Shown here: positions 25,536-34,560 of the stretch, piece by piece
Layout: each line of letters starts with the position of its first letter
How positions within the stretch are numbered: the stretch's first letter is position 1
From: Owenweeksia sp.
GTDB lineage: Bacteria > Bacteroidota > Bacteroidia > Flavobacteriales > Schleiferiaceae
Direction of reading: 5' to 3'
Assembly: GCA_028285465.1 (NCBI GenBank)
Contig: JANQPD010000052.1
Location: 27,253 to 91,252, forward strand
Length of the DNA: 64,000 bases
The notes under the pieces: generated by a model
What the model saw: only the letters and a program-made list of their open reading frames with translations
Told to the model about the DNA's origin: nothing
Database searches by the model: none
Program-made: the position numbers and the translations under genes

Positions 25536-25641
25536 AGGGAGAGCTGTTAAAAACCTCACCGCATGGTGGGGTTTTTTTGTTTCGGACAATCTGGGCGAGA
25601 AGTACACCCCGAGCTTAACGAGGAAAGCCAAGAGGGAGAGC
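25536..25641 (+). repeat. Right 106-bp direct repeat of the tRNA-Asn island
   Basis: Matches 15991-16096. It begins with the last bases of the tRNA acceptor stem (AGGGAGAGC), carries the same GCAT-loop hairpin and TGGGCGAGAAGT spacer, and ends in AAGAGGGAGAGC. Confidence 0.8.
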
Positions 25642-25657
25642 AAACAGAGAAAAAGAG

Positions 25658-25692
25658 AAAGGTTTTCAACCGTGCCGGTTGGAAGCCTTTTT
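25658..25692 (+). terminator. Hairpin terminator just outside the right island end
   Basis: AAAGGTTTTCAACC (25658-25671) pairs with GGTTGGAAGCCTTT (25677-25690), followed by TT. It stands in the same position relative to a tRNA tail as the hairpins at 16004 and 16101. It may be the original terminator of tRNA-Asn. Confidence 0.65.
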
Positions 25693-26146
25693 ATTTGATA
25701 CGCTTTTTGAAACAAGCCCGCGTCCTATCTAAAATACACCTCGCTTGTAAATAGTCATTCAATAAGTATGTGATTTAGAAGTAATTTGTTTTAATTATTA
25801 TTGAAAATATTCTACACAGATCTATATTTTATAGTGTTACTATTTTATAGTGTTACTCGTTAAGGAAACAGAAAAAGACAAGAGAAGTTAATGGCTTGTT
25901 ATCCTAGGCTTAAACAATACATTGTATAAAGCTATTAAGCATGTTCCTGATTAATAGGGACTAAGGATCTTTATTGACAACAAAATTGCATGCAAAAAGG
26001 ACTTACCTGTTGATTCACTTTAAGTAAAAACAACATTAAGAAATCAACAAAACAGGTGCCGGTTGATTAACAAAATTGGTGGAATGAATTTCATGTAGTA
26101 TTCTTGCGGACATTTATTTCATACATTAACTAAATTAATAACATTT
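25693..26146. other. AT-rich gap without recognised gene
   Basis: No coding frame with recognisable features, no tRNA, and no consensus promoter. It is clearly more AT-rich than the flanks, and contains a direct repeat of TATTTTATAGTGTTACT near 25830-25857. It must include the promoter of the gene at 26147. Confidence 0.5.
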
Positions 26147-27493
26147 ATGAAACCTACTTTTACCCATTTGATGAAAGCAGCCTTATGCTCCTTTATTCTT
26201 GCTTCCTCTGTAAATTTAACCGCTCAATGCGGCTGGCAAATTACCACCCCTTACAACAACTCAAACCCGGTTGTCAGCCAACATCACAATGCCCTTTTCC
26301 ATGGAGACAAATACTTCTATATTGACGCAAATACGCAACGCATTGCAAATATATTCGGAGGGACATGGATGTATGGCGTATTAGATAATTCATCTCCACA
26401 AGTACGCGGCAATACCCGGTTTGAAAAGCATCCAACTAATTCTGACATCTATTACGTTGGCACGGATAACAAACTCTATAAAACATATTGGAATGGCTCC
26501 ACCTGGACCACAACGCTGTTAAACTCCAATGCCACTGAAGTTCGATGGAGCTCTCAGATCACGCTCGACAAAACCAATAACATTATCTACTACGTGGATA
26601 TTTATGGTGACTTTAAAGGCATTACCACTTCCGGGTCATTAGTTATTATTGCATTCAACATCTGGACAGACCCAAATCATCCGATCTTTTCTTCCGGCTA
26701 CACGGACCTTTTCTGTGACAATACCGGTCGCGTTTGGTTCAGCGATCACCAGAATAGGATTTCTTGCTTGTACAACAATACATCCGGGCAAGGGTGGCCA
26801 GGTTGGGCAGTAAGATATTCCGTTCCGCATAACGAACCAACAATGCAGGGTACCTCGCCAATTATCGTAAATCAACACAACGAGGTGTTCTATGTGAGCT
26901 CAAACAACCACCTCATCAGCTTTAACGCCGGTGCACATGGAACTACCAGTCAATCCTGGAGCCGGATCGGGCATTCTCTTGTAGCCGGAGACCGTTTTGG
27001 CATGAGCTGGGGAGATGATAAACTCGTATTCAAGACTACGTCTAACGTAGTAAGAAATGTATACAGGCTAAGTGGTGTTTGGCAAGACAATCAAATTAAC
27101 GCGAACACCATAAGCAATCCTTCGCCTATTTCCATTAATAATGGCGAAATCCTATATACGGATAACATCAGTGGAACAATCCGTTTACGCGCCTACAGAT
27201 GGTACAATTGCAAAACGGATCATGTTTCTACTGATGGCTCTGCCTTTGCTACAGAAGACCGTCAACTTATGTTTTACCCAAACCCGGCAACCGCTTCTGT
27301 AACACTTGAGAACCAAAAGCTGGAGAAAATGGAAGTTAGGCTGTTCAGCTTGACAGGTCAACAGCTTAAGCTAATAAACATTGCACCTGCATCTACTATG
27401 AAGGTTGATCTTGACGGTTTGAGAAGTGGAGTGTATCTTGTTAAATGGGACTCCGATAATGAAGCCCAAACAGGTCGTCTGGTCGTTCAGTAA
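26147..27493 (+). CDS. T9SS type A sorting domain protein with propeller-like repeats
   Basis: 448 residues with signal peptide (MKAALCSFILASSVNLTAQ). The central ~350 residues have repeating Trp/Gly-rich blades (YFYIDANTQRIANIF, HPTNSDIYYVGTDNKLYKTY, TDLFCDNTGRVWFSDHQN) as in fucose-lectin-like or other six-bladed propellers. The end is a sorting domain: MFYPNPATASVTL, VRLFSLTGQQL, GVYLVKWDSD. It is probably surface-exposed and perhaps sugar-binding (inference). A strong terminator follows. It lies just outside the island. Confidence 0.8.
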   Translation: MKPTFTHLMKAALCSFILASSVNLTAQCGWQITTPYNNSNPVVSQHHNALFHGDKYFYIDANTQRIANIFGGTWMYGVLDNSSPQVRGNTRFEKHPTNSDIYYVGTDNKLYKTYWNGSTWTTTLLNSNATEVRWSSQITLDKTNNIIYYVDIYGDFKGITTSGSLVIIAFNIWTDPNHPIFSSGYTDLFCDNTGRVWFSDHQNRISCLYNNTSGQGWPGWAVRYSVPHNEPTMQGTSPIIVNQHNEVFYVSSNNHLISFNAGAHGTTSQSWSRIGHSLVAGDRFGMSWGDDKLVFKTTSNVVRNVYRLSGVWQDNQINANTISNPSPISINNGEILYTDNISGTIRLRAYRWYNCKTDHVSTDGSAFATEDRQLMFYPNPATASVTLENQKLEKMEVRLFSLTGQQLKLINIAPASTMKVDLDGLRSGVYLVKWDSDNEAQTGRLVVQ

Positions 27494-27512
27494 TCTCTTA
27501 GTTTTACTTGTT

Positions 27513-27544
27513 AAACCACTCCAAAATATGGAGTGGTTTTTTTG
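27513..27544 (+). terminator. Rho-independent terminator after the T9SS propeller gene
   Basis: AAACCACTCCA (27513-27523) pairs perfectly with TGGAGTGGTTT (27529-27539), followed by a T-run. Confidence 0.9.
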
Positions 27545-27965
27545 CCACTAACATCCTGGAAAGAGTTGGCTCGAAATAAACAGGTAGACTATTCAAAGAC
27601 TCTCCCATTCCCAGGAGTCAGGGGAAGATCAAACTGAAAACGACCAAATTCGAATGAACGTTGACTGTGCAAAGCGATTAGTTTCTTACGTTTCCAAAAC
27701 TAGTCGAGTTAGCAGTAGCGTTTATAGTGATGGTTTGTAATTTAAGAAAGGTTAAATTTACTCTCCCCGGTACGACTACACACTAAAAAGGAGAGCACTA
27801 TAAGAAAAAGCCCGGTCATTTAGCACATGACCGGCTTTTTTTCTTCACCCCCTTTTAAGGCTAGTAGGTGTACCCCTGGTAACTTCTTATCTTTGAGGGA
27901 TAGGAAAAGTAACGGGCATAGGAGCCTTTCGACTTTTCATTTTTTGTTTGCTAAAGCCTTCTTGC
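27545..27965. other. Gap without recognised gene before the histidine kinase
   Basis: Nothing is recognisable up to the hairpin at 27805 except a short ACTCTCC...GGAGAGCA pairing around 27758-27798, which resembles an acceptor-stem remnant but has no tRNA body. Confidence 0.4.
27805..27842 (+). terminator. Terminator-like hairpin upstream of the histidine kinase gene
   Basis: AAAAAGCCCGGTCAT pairs with ATGACCGGCTTTTT with one bulged C, and a T-run follows. No gene ends directly before it, so it may terminate an unrecognised small RNA or a long 3' end. Confidence 0.65.
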
Positions 27966-29243
27966 ATGGCGTTTCACTTTTCGCGTTTTATATCCGGGGC
28001 AGACCGGGCCGACCTGGAACAACGCATTTTTAATACGGCCGCTTTCTTTGTCGGGCTGATCTCCCTGCTCGCATTTTTGTTGTCGTTGGTTGCCGTGCAC
28101 ACGCTTTCCCGGACTTTTATCCTCGGCTTTGCCTCCCTCCTTTTTTGCGGCATTTTTTATGCCTCCCGTTTTAAAAGGGAGTTTTCGATCAGCAGTACCT
28201 TATTTATTTTCAGCACCCTGCTCTTTGCCAATTACCTCTGGCTTTACGAGCCCGGCTTCCGCTCCGCCACCAACTACCTTTATCTCTTCCTCCTGTTTTT
28301 AATGCTTACGATAAAACCTCTAAAAGCACATTTTGCCTATACCCTCCTATTCATCTTTAACCTGGTGCTGGTCGATTTTTTGATCCGGTATTTCCCGGTT
28401 TTCGAAACGGATTTTCCCATCCCGGCAAATCAACACTACATCTTGACTTTCTTCCTGGTAGCCTTTTCCATTGTAGGTTCCTACTTTAAAAAGAATTACG
28501 AACGCGAGCGGGCCATTACCATTGACAGCCACCGGAAACTGGCCAATCTGAATCAGGCGCTGGAAAACCGGAACAAACACCTGGTCGGTTTTGCACATAT
28601 GGTAGCCCATAACCTACGCAGCCCTGTGGCGGGCATGAAAATGCTGCTCAACCTGTACGACCTCAACAAAGAGCCGGCAGAACGGGAAGACCTGATGCTG
28701 CATCTTAAGGAGGGGGCTTATCAGCTTTTTGAGATGGTGGAAGACCTTTCTACGGTAATGAAAGACTATACCCAGCTTGACCAGGACCCACAAGAAGTTA
28801 TTCTTGAAGAAGCCCTGCAAAAAGCCAAAGTAGCCCTGAGCGGACAGATCCGTGAACGCAAGGCTTTGATCAATGCGCACTTTGAAGTAGAAACCGTTAC
28901 GTATATAGAGGTATACCTGGAAAGCATTTTCCTGAACCTGTTGAGCAATGCCCTTAAATATGCACACCCGGACAGGAACCCCAAAATAGAGGTCCGCAGC
29001 TACCTGGAGGGGCACAAAGTAATGCTGTGCTTCAAAGACAACGGTTTAGGGATAGATACTGAGCGGTTTGAGAACCAGCTGTTTAAAATGTACAAGATCT
29101 TTCATCCCGAAGCACACCAGGACAGCAAAGGCATTGGCCTTTTTCTCATTAAAAACCAGGTAGAGATGTTGGGAGGAAAAATATGGATAGAGAGCACACC
29201 GGGCGAGGGCAGTGCCTTTTTCATCGAGCTGTACCGGGTTTAA
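27966..29243 (+). CDS. Membrane-bound sensor histidine kinase
   Basis: 425 residues from the ATG at 27966 (a TTG at 27948 would add six). Residues ~25-180 contain about six membrane helices in a 5TM/7TM-like sensor. HisKA follows with the phosphoacceptor at His215 (MVAHNLRSPVAGM). The ATPase domain has the N-box (NLLSNALKYAHP), G1 (KDNGLGID) and G2 (SKGIGLFLIKNQVEMLGGK). It has no receiver domain. Its last four bases overlap the end of the convergent LytTR regulator gene, its likely partner. Confidence 0.9.
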   Translation: MAFHFSRFISGADRADLEQRIFNTAAFFVGLISLLAFLLSLVAVHTLSRTFILGFASLLFCGIFYASRFKREFSISSTLFIFSTLLFANYLWLYEPGFRSATNYLYLFLLFLMLTIKPLKAHFAYTLLFIFNLVLVDFLIRYFPVFETDFPIPANQHYILTFFLVAFSIVGSYFKKNYERERAITIDSHRKLANLNQALENRNKHLVGFAHMVAHNLRSPVAGMKMLLNLYDLNKEPAEREDLMLHLKEGAYQLFEMVEDLSTVMKDYTQLDQDPQEVILEEALQKAKVALSGQIRERKALINAHFEVETVTYIEVYLESIFLNLLSNALKYAHPDRNPKIEVRSYLEGHKVMLCFKDNGLGIDTERFENQLFKMYKIFHPEAHQDSKGIGLFLIKNQVEMLGGKIWIESTPGEGSAFFIELYRV

Positions 29244-29923
29244 TCGCTTAAGCGTTCTTTCAGCGCCTTTTTGTGCGTGCGGCTCACCGGCAGGTTGAAA
29301 TATTCTCCTATGACAATGTTCTCTTTAAACTCTTCAATTTTGTGGATGTTCACTATATAGGATTTATGTACCCGGATAAAATCCTCAGGCAGTTTAGCTT
29401 CGAAAGCCTTCATAGTGCTATGTACAATATGATGGCCGTTTAGCAGCACAACCTTTACGTAATCGCCCATAGCTTCTACATATTCCACATCGCTGGTACG
29501 TAGTTTCACCAACACCCCTTCGCTTTTAATAAAGATCTCCTCTTCCTGGTTTTTCACCACGTTTTCCTCGTAATAAATGGCCCGGTCTACCGCAATCTGA
29601 AAACGGTCCATGTCTACCGGCTTAGCGAGGTAGTCTGTTACATCGAAACGAAAAGCCTCAAAGGCATACTTTTTTTCCGAGGTTACCATAATAACCTGCG
29701 GGATATTTTTAAAGCGTTCCAGGAACTGTAAGCCGGTCATTTCGGGCATTTCCACATCCAGGAATACCAGGTCCAGGTCTTTTTGATCAATGGCAGCGCT
29801 GGCTTCTATGGCATTATCATAAGTAGCGATCAGTCTTAAGCGCTTGTTTTTGGCAATGCAGTTTTTAAGGACATCCCTGGATATAGGGTCATCATCCACT
29901 ACAATACATCTCATTTCAGCCAT
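29240..29923 (-). CDS. LytTR-family response regulator
   Basis: 227 residues. Receiver domain at residues 4-120 with acid pocket VVDDD, phosphoacceptor Asp56 (LVFLDVEMPEMTG) and Lys in AKPVDM. The C-terminal LytTR DNA-binding domain (residues ~130-227) contains VEAMGDYVKVVLLNG and RVHKSYIVNIHKI. It is encoded tail-to-tail with the kinase at 27966, overlapping by four bases. Pairing with that kinase is an inference from position. Confidence 0.93.
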   Translation of the reverse strand: MAEMRCIVVDDDPISRDVLKNCIAKNKRLRLIATYDNAIEASAAIDQKDLDLVFLDVEMPEMTGLQFLERFKNIPQVIMVTSEKKYAFEAFRFDVTDYLAKPVDMDRFQIAVDRAIYYEENVVKNQEEEIFIKSEGVLVKLRTSDVEYVEAMGDYVKVVLLNGHHIVHSTMKAFEAKLPEDFIRVHKSYIVNIHKIEEFKENIVIGEYFNLPVSRTHKKALKERLSD

Positions 29924-30000
29924 GACTTAAAAGCTTTCTGTAAAAAAAGCACATATTTCTTTCCCGAGGGTACTTTTCCCCGCTGTTTTTTTCAGTGATC

Positions 30001-30033
30001 TTTGTTAATTACCCGTATGCTTTGTAATCTTTG
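30001..30033 (+). promoter_or_regulatory. Weak candidate promoter for the large T9SS gene
   Basis: TTTG at 30001 and TAATCTTTG at 30025-30033 approximate the consensus, with one extra base inside the -7 element. It lies ~140 bp before the start at 30176. Confidence 0.35.
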
Positions 30034-30175
30034 CGCTGTAAACCAATGTCTTAGCATAATTAGTTTTTAACAAAATGTCGTTTATCGACAATTTTTTGTA
30101 GCTAATCTAAGAGATAAGGGTTCCCTTACATGTGGCCAGTACTTTTACATCATTGAATTAGAAAAGAATTGCGTC

Positions 30176-33100
30176 ATGTATAAATTATTAACCCTTATTG
30201 GAGCCTTTTTCCTGGCCCTGGGCGGATTTGCCCAGGTGGAAGTGGTAACCAACACCAACAATACCGGAGCTGGTTCGCTCAGGCAGGCGATCATAAACGC
30301 CAATGCCAACGCCAGTATAGACCTCATCAAATTTGAGATCCCCACCTCCGACCCTAACTACAACGCAGGTACCGGGGTATACACCATTACCGTAACCGGT
30401 GATTCATTGCCCAAAATCAACAACGATCTGCTGGTAATCGATGGGAATTCGCAAAAAGCATTCACTTCTAACTCCAATACCACCCTATTCGGCACAGGAG
30501 GTACCGTAGGCATCGATGGACTAACCCTGGATCAGGTAGACGGACCGGAAATCGAACTTGTGGATGGAGGTAACTTCATCTACGGCCTATTTGTAGAAAG
30601 TGATGATGTAACCATTCAAGGACTGGTCATTTACGGTTTTGGCAATGCATGGAACAACAACAACGCCAATATTGCTTTTCATTTTTGTGACAACGGACGC
30701 ATAGAAAGCTGTGTGCTGGGCACCAAAGCCAGTGCCATGCAAAAGCCAACAGCCAACCCCAACGGAGGCAATAACTTCATTTACTTCGGTAGCGACAATG
30801 CGGTGATCACCAACAACTTCGTGGCTTATTCAGACGCCATGGGAGGGTATTTCACTTTCGATTGTAATGGAGCTGAGGTGTACAACAACGAATTTGCCCA
30901 CAACAGCCAAGTGTACTACTATACCGATGGCCTGGACATAGCCTTTAATACTTCTACAGCCAATGTATACGGGAACTACTTCCATAACAACCTGGGCAAC
31001 GGCTTTGATACCTACACCGCCACAGGAGGGCACTCCTTCGAGAACAATACCGTTACACAAAACGGAAGGGGCAACCAGGAATCTGCTGGGGTACGGGTAT
31101 ACGGCTCGGGAAATACCTACCGCAAAAACATCATCCACACCAACTACGGTGCCGGTGTTATGGTAACCAGTGCGGCCACCAATATGACCATTAGCGAAAA
31201 CAGCATTTACGACAACGGAAGCATCGCCTCTTTTCCCGTACAACCCTGGCCCACCCAAACCTACCAGGTAGGGATCGACCTGCTTAAGTCTGGAGACGAT
31301 CACGGCAGGGGAACCGGCCCTTTTTATACAGTGAATGACGATGGCGATGTAGATGCGGGAGGAAATACTTTGCTTAACTTCCCGGTAATCGAAAGTGCTA
31401 CCCAGGTGGGCGGCAACCTGGTGGTGAAGGGCTTTGCACCCGCTGGTGCCAAAATAGAATTCTTTATTGCAGACTACTATACCAACGCTACCTACCCACA
31501 GGGAAAAACATTTTTATTCAGCAGAACCGAAGGGTCTGTTGACGACGCCGATGGTACCACAGGCGCCTACGGCCCTGCCGACATAAACGGTTATCCGCAA
31601 GGGAGCGAAAGCAACGCCAACCGCTTTTCCTTCACTTTACCTATGCCCGCAGGCCTTAGCCTGGGGGATGACCTGACCGCTACCGCTACGGTAACAGGAA
31701 CAGGAACCTCTGAGTTTGGTGGTGCCGTTACCGTATCACAGCCTGCTTTACAACCCGTAGTAAACTGTGTGTATGTAAAAGGCAACGGCGATTATGTAGC
31801 TAAATTCGGTTATGTAAACAGCACCTCCGCGGCTATAAATGAGCCTATCGGTAGTGGCAACCAGTTTACCCCTGCGCCCCAGGACCGCGGGCAGGGTACC
31901 AACTTTGCCGTAGGCACCTATAGCGATGTGGTAAGCGTAACCTTTAGTGCGGGAAGCATTTCCTGGACCTTAGATGGCACTACCGTTACCGCTGACGCTG
32001 CTTCCGCCCGTTGCGATGCCGATCTTGAAATTACACAAAGCGTTAGCAATAATGCGCCTACTGCGGGAGATAACGTAACGTTTACGCTTACCTTGACCAA
32101 CCACAGCACAGACATTCCCCAATCCGGTATAGAGATAAATTATGTTTTAGATGCTGATTTTGTATACGTTTCCAACACCCCCGCTTCCGGTTCATATACA
32201 CATGCCGGAGCAGGAAACAGCGGTACCTGGTCAGTTCCTGAGTTGTTGCCCGGGCAATCTACCACCCTCGAGGTAGTAGTAACCATTAACGGAGACGGCG
32301 CAGCCGTAGCCACCATCGATGTTTCGAACCAGGTGGATAACAACAACACCAACAACAGCGCTACGGAAAATCTGACTACCAGCGGTTCTTCCGGGGGCCA
32401 TGGCGGAGGTATAGAAAGCAATGGGTCGCTGGCCGAGAAAATTGCACACCGGAACTTTACCCGCCAGAAAGAAGGTAATACAGATAAGGCTTTTTACGCC
32501 AACCTGGACAACCTGACCACTTTGGCGCAACACAAACGCTCAGCCGCAGGTAAAACCAGTGCTTTGTCTAACTACATCCCCAATGGCATCAGCCAGAGTA
32601 CACGTAGCGTAGTGAGTTCCCCAACAGACCTGATCGGCATCACCAATGCGACCAACATTTTTGCGGCGGACTACTTCAATGCGGAGGACACCCGCCTGGG
32701 TGTAGTGCTGGCCATGGAAACGAGGAATTCTGTATACGAGCACACCAAGATCGTTTGTGACCGCCTGAGGGGAGGGCAGTTGGAAGAGATCAGCACGGTA
32801 ATGATCGACAACAAGCCCTTTAGAATGGTGAAGCTCTTACAGGAAGACGGAGCCGTAGATTACGCAGTAAGCTTTGTAGTGTACCAGGATGCTTCCGGCA
32901 ATTTCAGTGTAGATCAGAAATGGAACTTAAGTGAATATAGTACCCCCGCTACCAGCAAGATCTTCAACTTCCAGGTATGGACCATTTCTCCCAGCCTGAC
33001 CATCGAAGCTTCCGAGGCAATTTTTGACCTCTTCAAGCTGGATGGTAACCTTATTCACCGGAACAACGTGCCGGCTACCGTGCCCTCCGTATATGTTACC

Positions 33101-34126
33101 AGTGGGGAGTACCGGGGAGGTAAACTGATCCTGCACCTGAGCAATGCCATTGGTGCCAGCCAGATAAATGTGATCGCCAACAAATCGAATTCCGAGAGCA
33201 GTGCAGGCCGTACCGATGTATACCGCACCGTATCCCTGCCTGCCCATACTACCAATCCCACCGTGGAGGTAAACATCGGTTACATTTTTGACGTAGACTT
33301 TACCATAACCAACAACCAGGGCGGAGGTACGGATAAGCTTTACTTTGCAGATGGCCCCTGGGGAAGAGATTGGGAAACGGCCGGAGTACAGAACGCAAAC
33401 TATACGGTAAGTGCCGAAACAGATGCGCTCAACGACCCCAACGTGCTGTACATGGAGCGTGACGTAGCTTTTAACGGCAGGGTAAAGAAATACGCCCTTA
33501 TCTACAAAATGATGCGTGCCGGTGCCCGTCCGCTAAACCTGACGGCTTACAACCAGGTAAAATTCGAAGCCGCCGCTACAGGCATCCAAACCATAGAGGT
33601 AACCCTCGTAAAAGAAGGCATTGCCATCTGGAGCCAACAGTACCGGAAAAACATCCAGGTAGACGGCACTTTAAAAGAGTACACCATCGACTTTACAGAT
33701 TTTGTAAGCACTGCTGGACAAGGCCTGTGGGCTGACGATATCGTAACCATCAATTTTGCGGTGATCGGCGATGGAAGCACGTACAAGCCCACTACCATGC
33801 AGATCAAAAACGTGCAGTTCAACCAAAACGGCAAGATCGGTTTAGACGAAAACACCTTGAACACGACTACCAGCTTTGACGTACAGCCTAACCCATTTGT
33901 GGGAAGCACCTTCTTCAACTTTGAGCTGGAAAGCCGTGAAGCCATACGGGTGGAAGTATATGACCTGGGTGGGCGGCTTGTAGCAACACAGGCAGCAGAA
34001 ACGTTTAACGCAGGACAAAATACCATTCCCTTTACTGCCAACAGCCGTATGGAAGCCGGGGTATACATTGTGAAGCTGATCTCTGATCAGCACACCCGCA
34101 CCGAGCGTATGATCATGGCGCGTTAG
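30176..34126 (+). CDS. Large T9SS protein with right-handed beta-helix repeats and DUF11-like domain
   Basis: 1316 residues. Signal peptide (YKLLTLIGAFFLALGGFAQ). Residues ~25-400 are parallel beta-helix repeats of the NosD/polysaccharide-lyase type (NTNNTGAGSLRQAIINANAN, CVLGTKASAMQKP, NITISENSIYDNG-like turns). A DUF11/CARDB-like domain follows near residues 615-720 (DADLEITQSVSNNAPTAGDN). A region of unknown type and a CIA30/carbohydrate-binding-like sandwich (residues ~1060-1220) come next, then a sorting domain (FDVQPNPFVGSTFFNF, VEVYDLGGRLVATQ, EAGVYIVKL). It is probably a surface adhesin or carbohydrate-binding protein. No catalytic residues could be assigned. Confidence 0.85.
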   Translation: MYKLLTLIGAFFLALGGFAQVEVVTNTNNTGAGSLRQAIINANANASIDLIKFEIPTSDPNYNAGTGVYTITVTGDSLPKINNDLLVIDGNSQKAFTSNSNTTLFGTGGTVGIDGLTLDQVDGPEIELVDGGNFIYGLFVESDDVTIQGLVIYGFGNAWNNNNANIAFHFCDNGRIESCVLGTKASAMQKPTANPNGGNNFIYFGSDNAVITNNFVAYSDAMGGYFTFDCNGAEVYNNEFAHNSQVYYYTDGLDIAFNTSTANVYGNYFHNNLGNGFDTYTATGGHSFENNTVTQNGRGNQESAGVRVYGSGNTYRKNIIHTNYGAGVMVTSAATNMTISENSIYDNGSIASFPVQPWPTQTYQVGIDLLKSGDDHGRGTGPFYTVNDDGDVDAGGNTLLNFPVIESATQVGGNLVVKGFAPAGAKIEFFIADYYTNATYPQGKTFLFSRTEGSVDDADGTTGAYGPADINGYPQGSESNANRFSFTLPMPAGLSLGDDLTATATVTGTGTSEFGGAVTVSQPALQPVVNCVYVKGNGDYVAKFGYVNSTSAAINEPIGSGNQFTPAPQDRGQGTNFAVGTYSDVVSVTFSAGSISWTLDGTTVTADAASARCDADLEITQSVSNNAPTAGDNVTFTLTLTNHSTDIPQSGIEINYVLDADFVYVSNTPASGSYTHAGAGNSGTWSVPELLPGQSTTLEVVVTINGDGAAVATIDVSNQVDNNNTNNSATENLTTSGSSGGHGGGIESNGSLAEKIAHRNFTRQKEGNTDKAFYANLDNLTTLAQHKRSAAGKTSALSNYIPNGISQSTRSVVSSPTDLIGITNATNIFAADYFNAEDTRLGVVLAMETRNSVYEHTKIVCDRLRGGQLEEISTVMIDNKPFRMVKLLQEDGAVDYAVSFVVYQDASGNFSVDQKWNLSEYSTPATSKIFNFQVWTISPSLTIEASEAIFDLFKLDGNLIHRNNVPATVPSVYVTSGEYRGGKLILHLSNAIGASQINVIANKSNSESSAGRTDVYRTVSLPAHTTNPTVEVNIGYIFDVDFTITNNQGGGTDKLYFADGPWGRDWETAGVQNANYTVSAETDALNDPNVLYMERDVAFNGRVKKYALIYKMMRAGARPLNLTAYNQVKFEAAATGIQTIEVTLVKEGIAIWSQQYRKNIQVDGTLKEYTIDFTDFVSTAGQGLWADDIVTINFAVIGDGSTYKPTTMQIKNVQFNQNGKIGLDENTLNTTTSFDVQPNPFVGSTFFNFELESREAIRVEVYDLGGRLVATQAAETFNAGQNTIPFTANSRMEAGVYIVKLISDQHTRTERMIMAR

Positions 34127-34149
34127 AAAGCATTTTGATTGACAACCGG

Positions 34150-34186
34150 AAAGCTGTTCCAAAATAAGTTTTGGGGCAGCTTTTTT
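34150..34186 (+). terminator. Terminator after the large T9SS gene
   Basis: AAAGCTGTTCCAAAA (34150-34164) pairs with TTTTGGGGCAGCTTT with two G-U pairs and a T-run. It ends a few bases before the start of the S4 gene. Confidence 0.8.
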
Positions 34187-34197
34187 ACTTTTACCCC

Positions 34198-34560
34198 ATG
34201 CGGATCGATAAATTTTTATGGTGTGTGCGCAAGTTTAAAACCCGGAGCCTGGCTGCGGAAGCGGTAAAAAAGGAACAAGTATGGATAAACAGAGCTCCGG
34301 TAAAACCTGCGCGGGAGGCCAAAGTAAACGATGAGATCAGCCTGAAGCGAGAGGGCATTACATACCGTTATAAAGTGCTGGCCTTTCCCAAAGCCCGGGT
34401 GGGCGCCAAGCTTGTGGAGCAATATGTAACCGAAACCACGGAGCAAAGCGAGCTGGACAAAAAGGATTTTATTGGCCTGATGAAAAAAATGAACCGCAAA
34501 AAAGGCACGGGCAGGCCTACCAAAAAAGAACGCAGGGACCTGGATGACCTTATCGGTTAA
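34198..34560 (+). CDS. S4-domain RNA-binding protein (Hsp15/HslR-like)
   Basis: 120 residues from ATG 34198. The S4 domain is at the N-terminus (MRIDKFLWCVRKFKTRSLA, then EQVWINRAPVKPAREAKVND). A Lys/Arg-rich tail follows (KKMNRKKGTGRPTKKERRD). Hsp15 recognises stalled 50S subunits carrying peptidyl-tRNA and helps to recycle them. The length and basic tail fit that family. The start follows closely on the preceding terminator, so its promoter must overlap that hairpin or lie upstream. Its 3' end overlaps the convergent esterase gene by 11 bases. Confidence 0.88.
   Translation: MRIDKFLWCVRKFKTRSLAAEAVKKEQVWINRAPVKPAREAKVNDEISLKREGITYRYKVLAFPKARVGAKLVEQYVTETTEQSELDKKDFIGLMKKMNRKKGTGRPTKKERRDLDDLIG

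Larger units (their letters stand above)
15991..25641. mobile_element. Decayed genomic island at tRNA-Asn
   Basis: The region lies between two 106-bp direct repeats that include the tRNA-Asn 3' end. A second, inner pair of direct repeats (16292-16338 and 25362-25408) comes from a conjugative-type ATPase gene. Contents: a hybrid sensor/regulator, a partly duplicated junction, a T9SS surface protein, a small PID-CTERM-like protein, a short basic protein, and fragments of a T9SS protein, a G8-domain protein, a YdeI/OmdA-like protein and the ATPase. No integrase, relaxase or complete transfer gene remains, so it is probably no longer mobile by itself. Confidence 0.7.

Noticed and set aside
25302..25715. 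Minus-strand open frame of 137 codons as an intact gene
   Set aside because: Only the middle (25362-25535) resembles a protein family; the rest runs through the 106-bp repeat and hairpin, so it is a fragment extended by chance.
27758..27798. ACTCTCC...GGAGAGCA as a possible tRNA
   Set aside because: Only acceptor-like ends can pair; there is no D-arm, anticodon arm or TTCGA loop.
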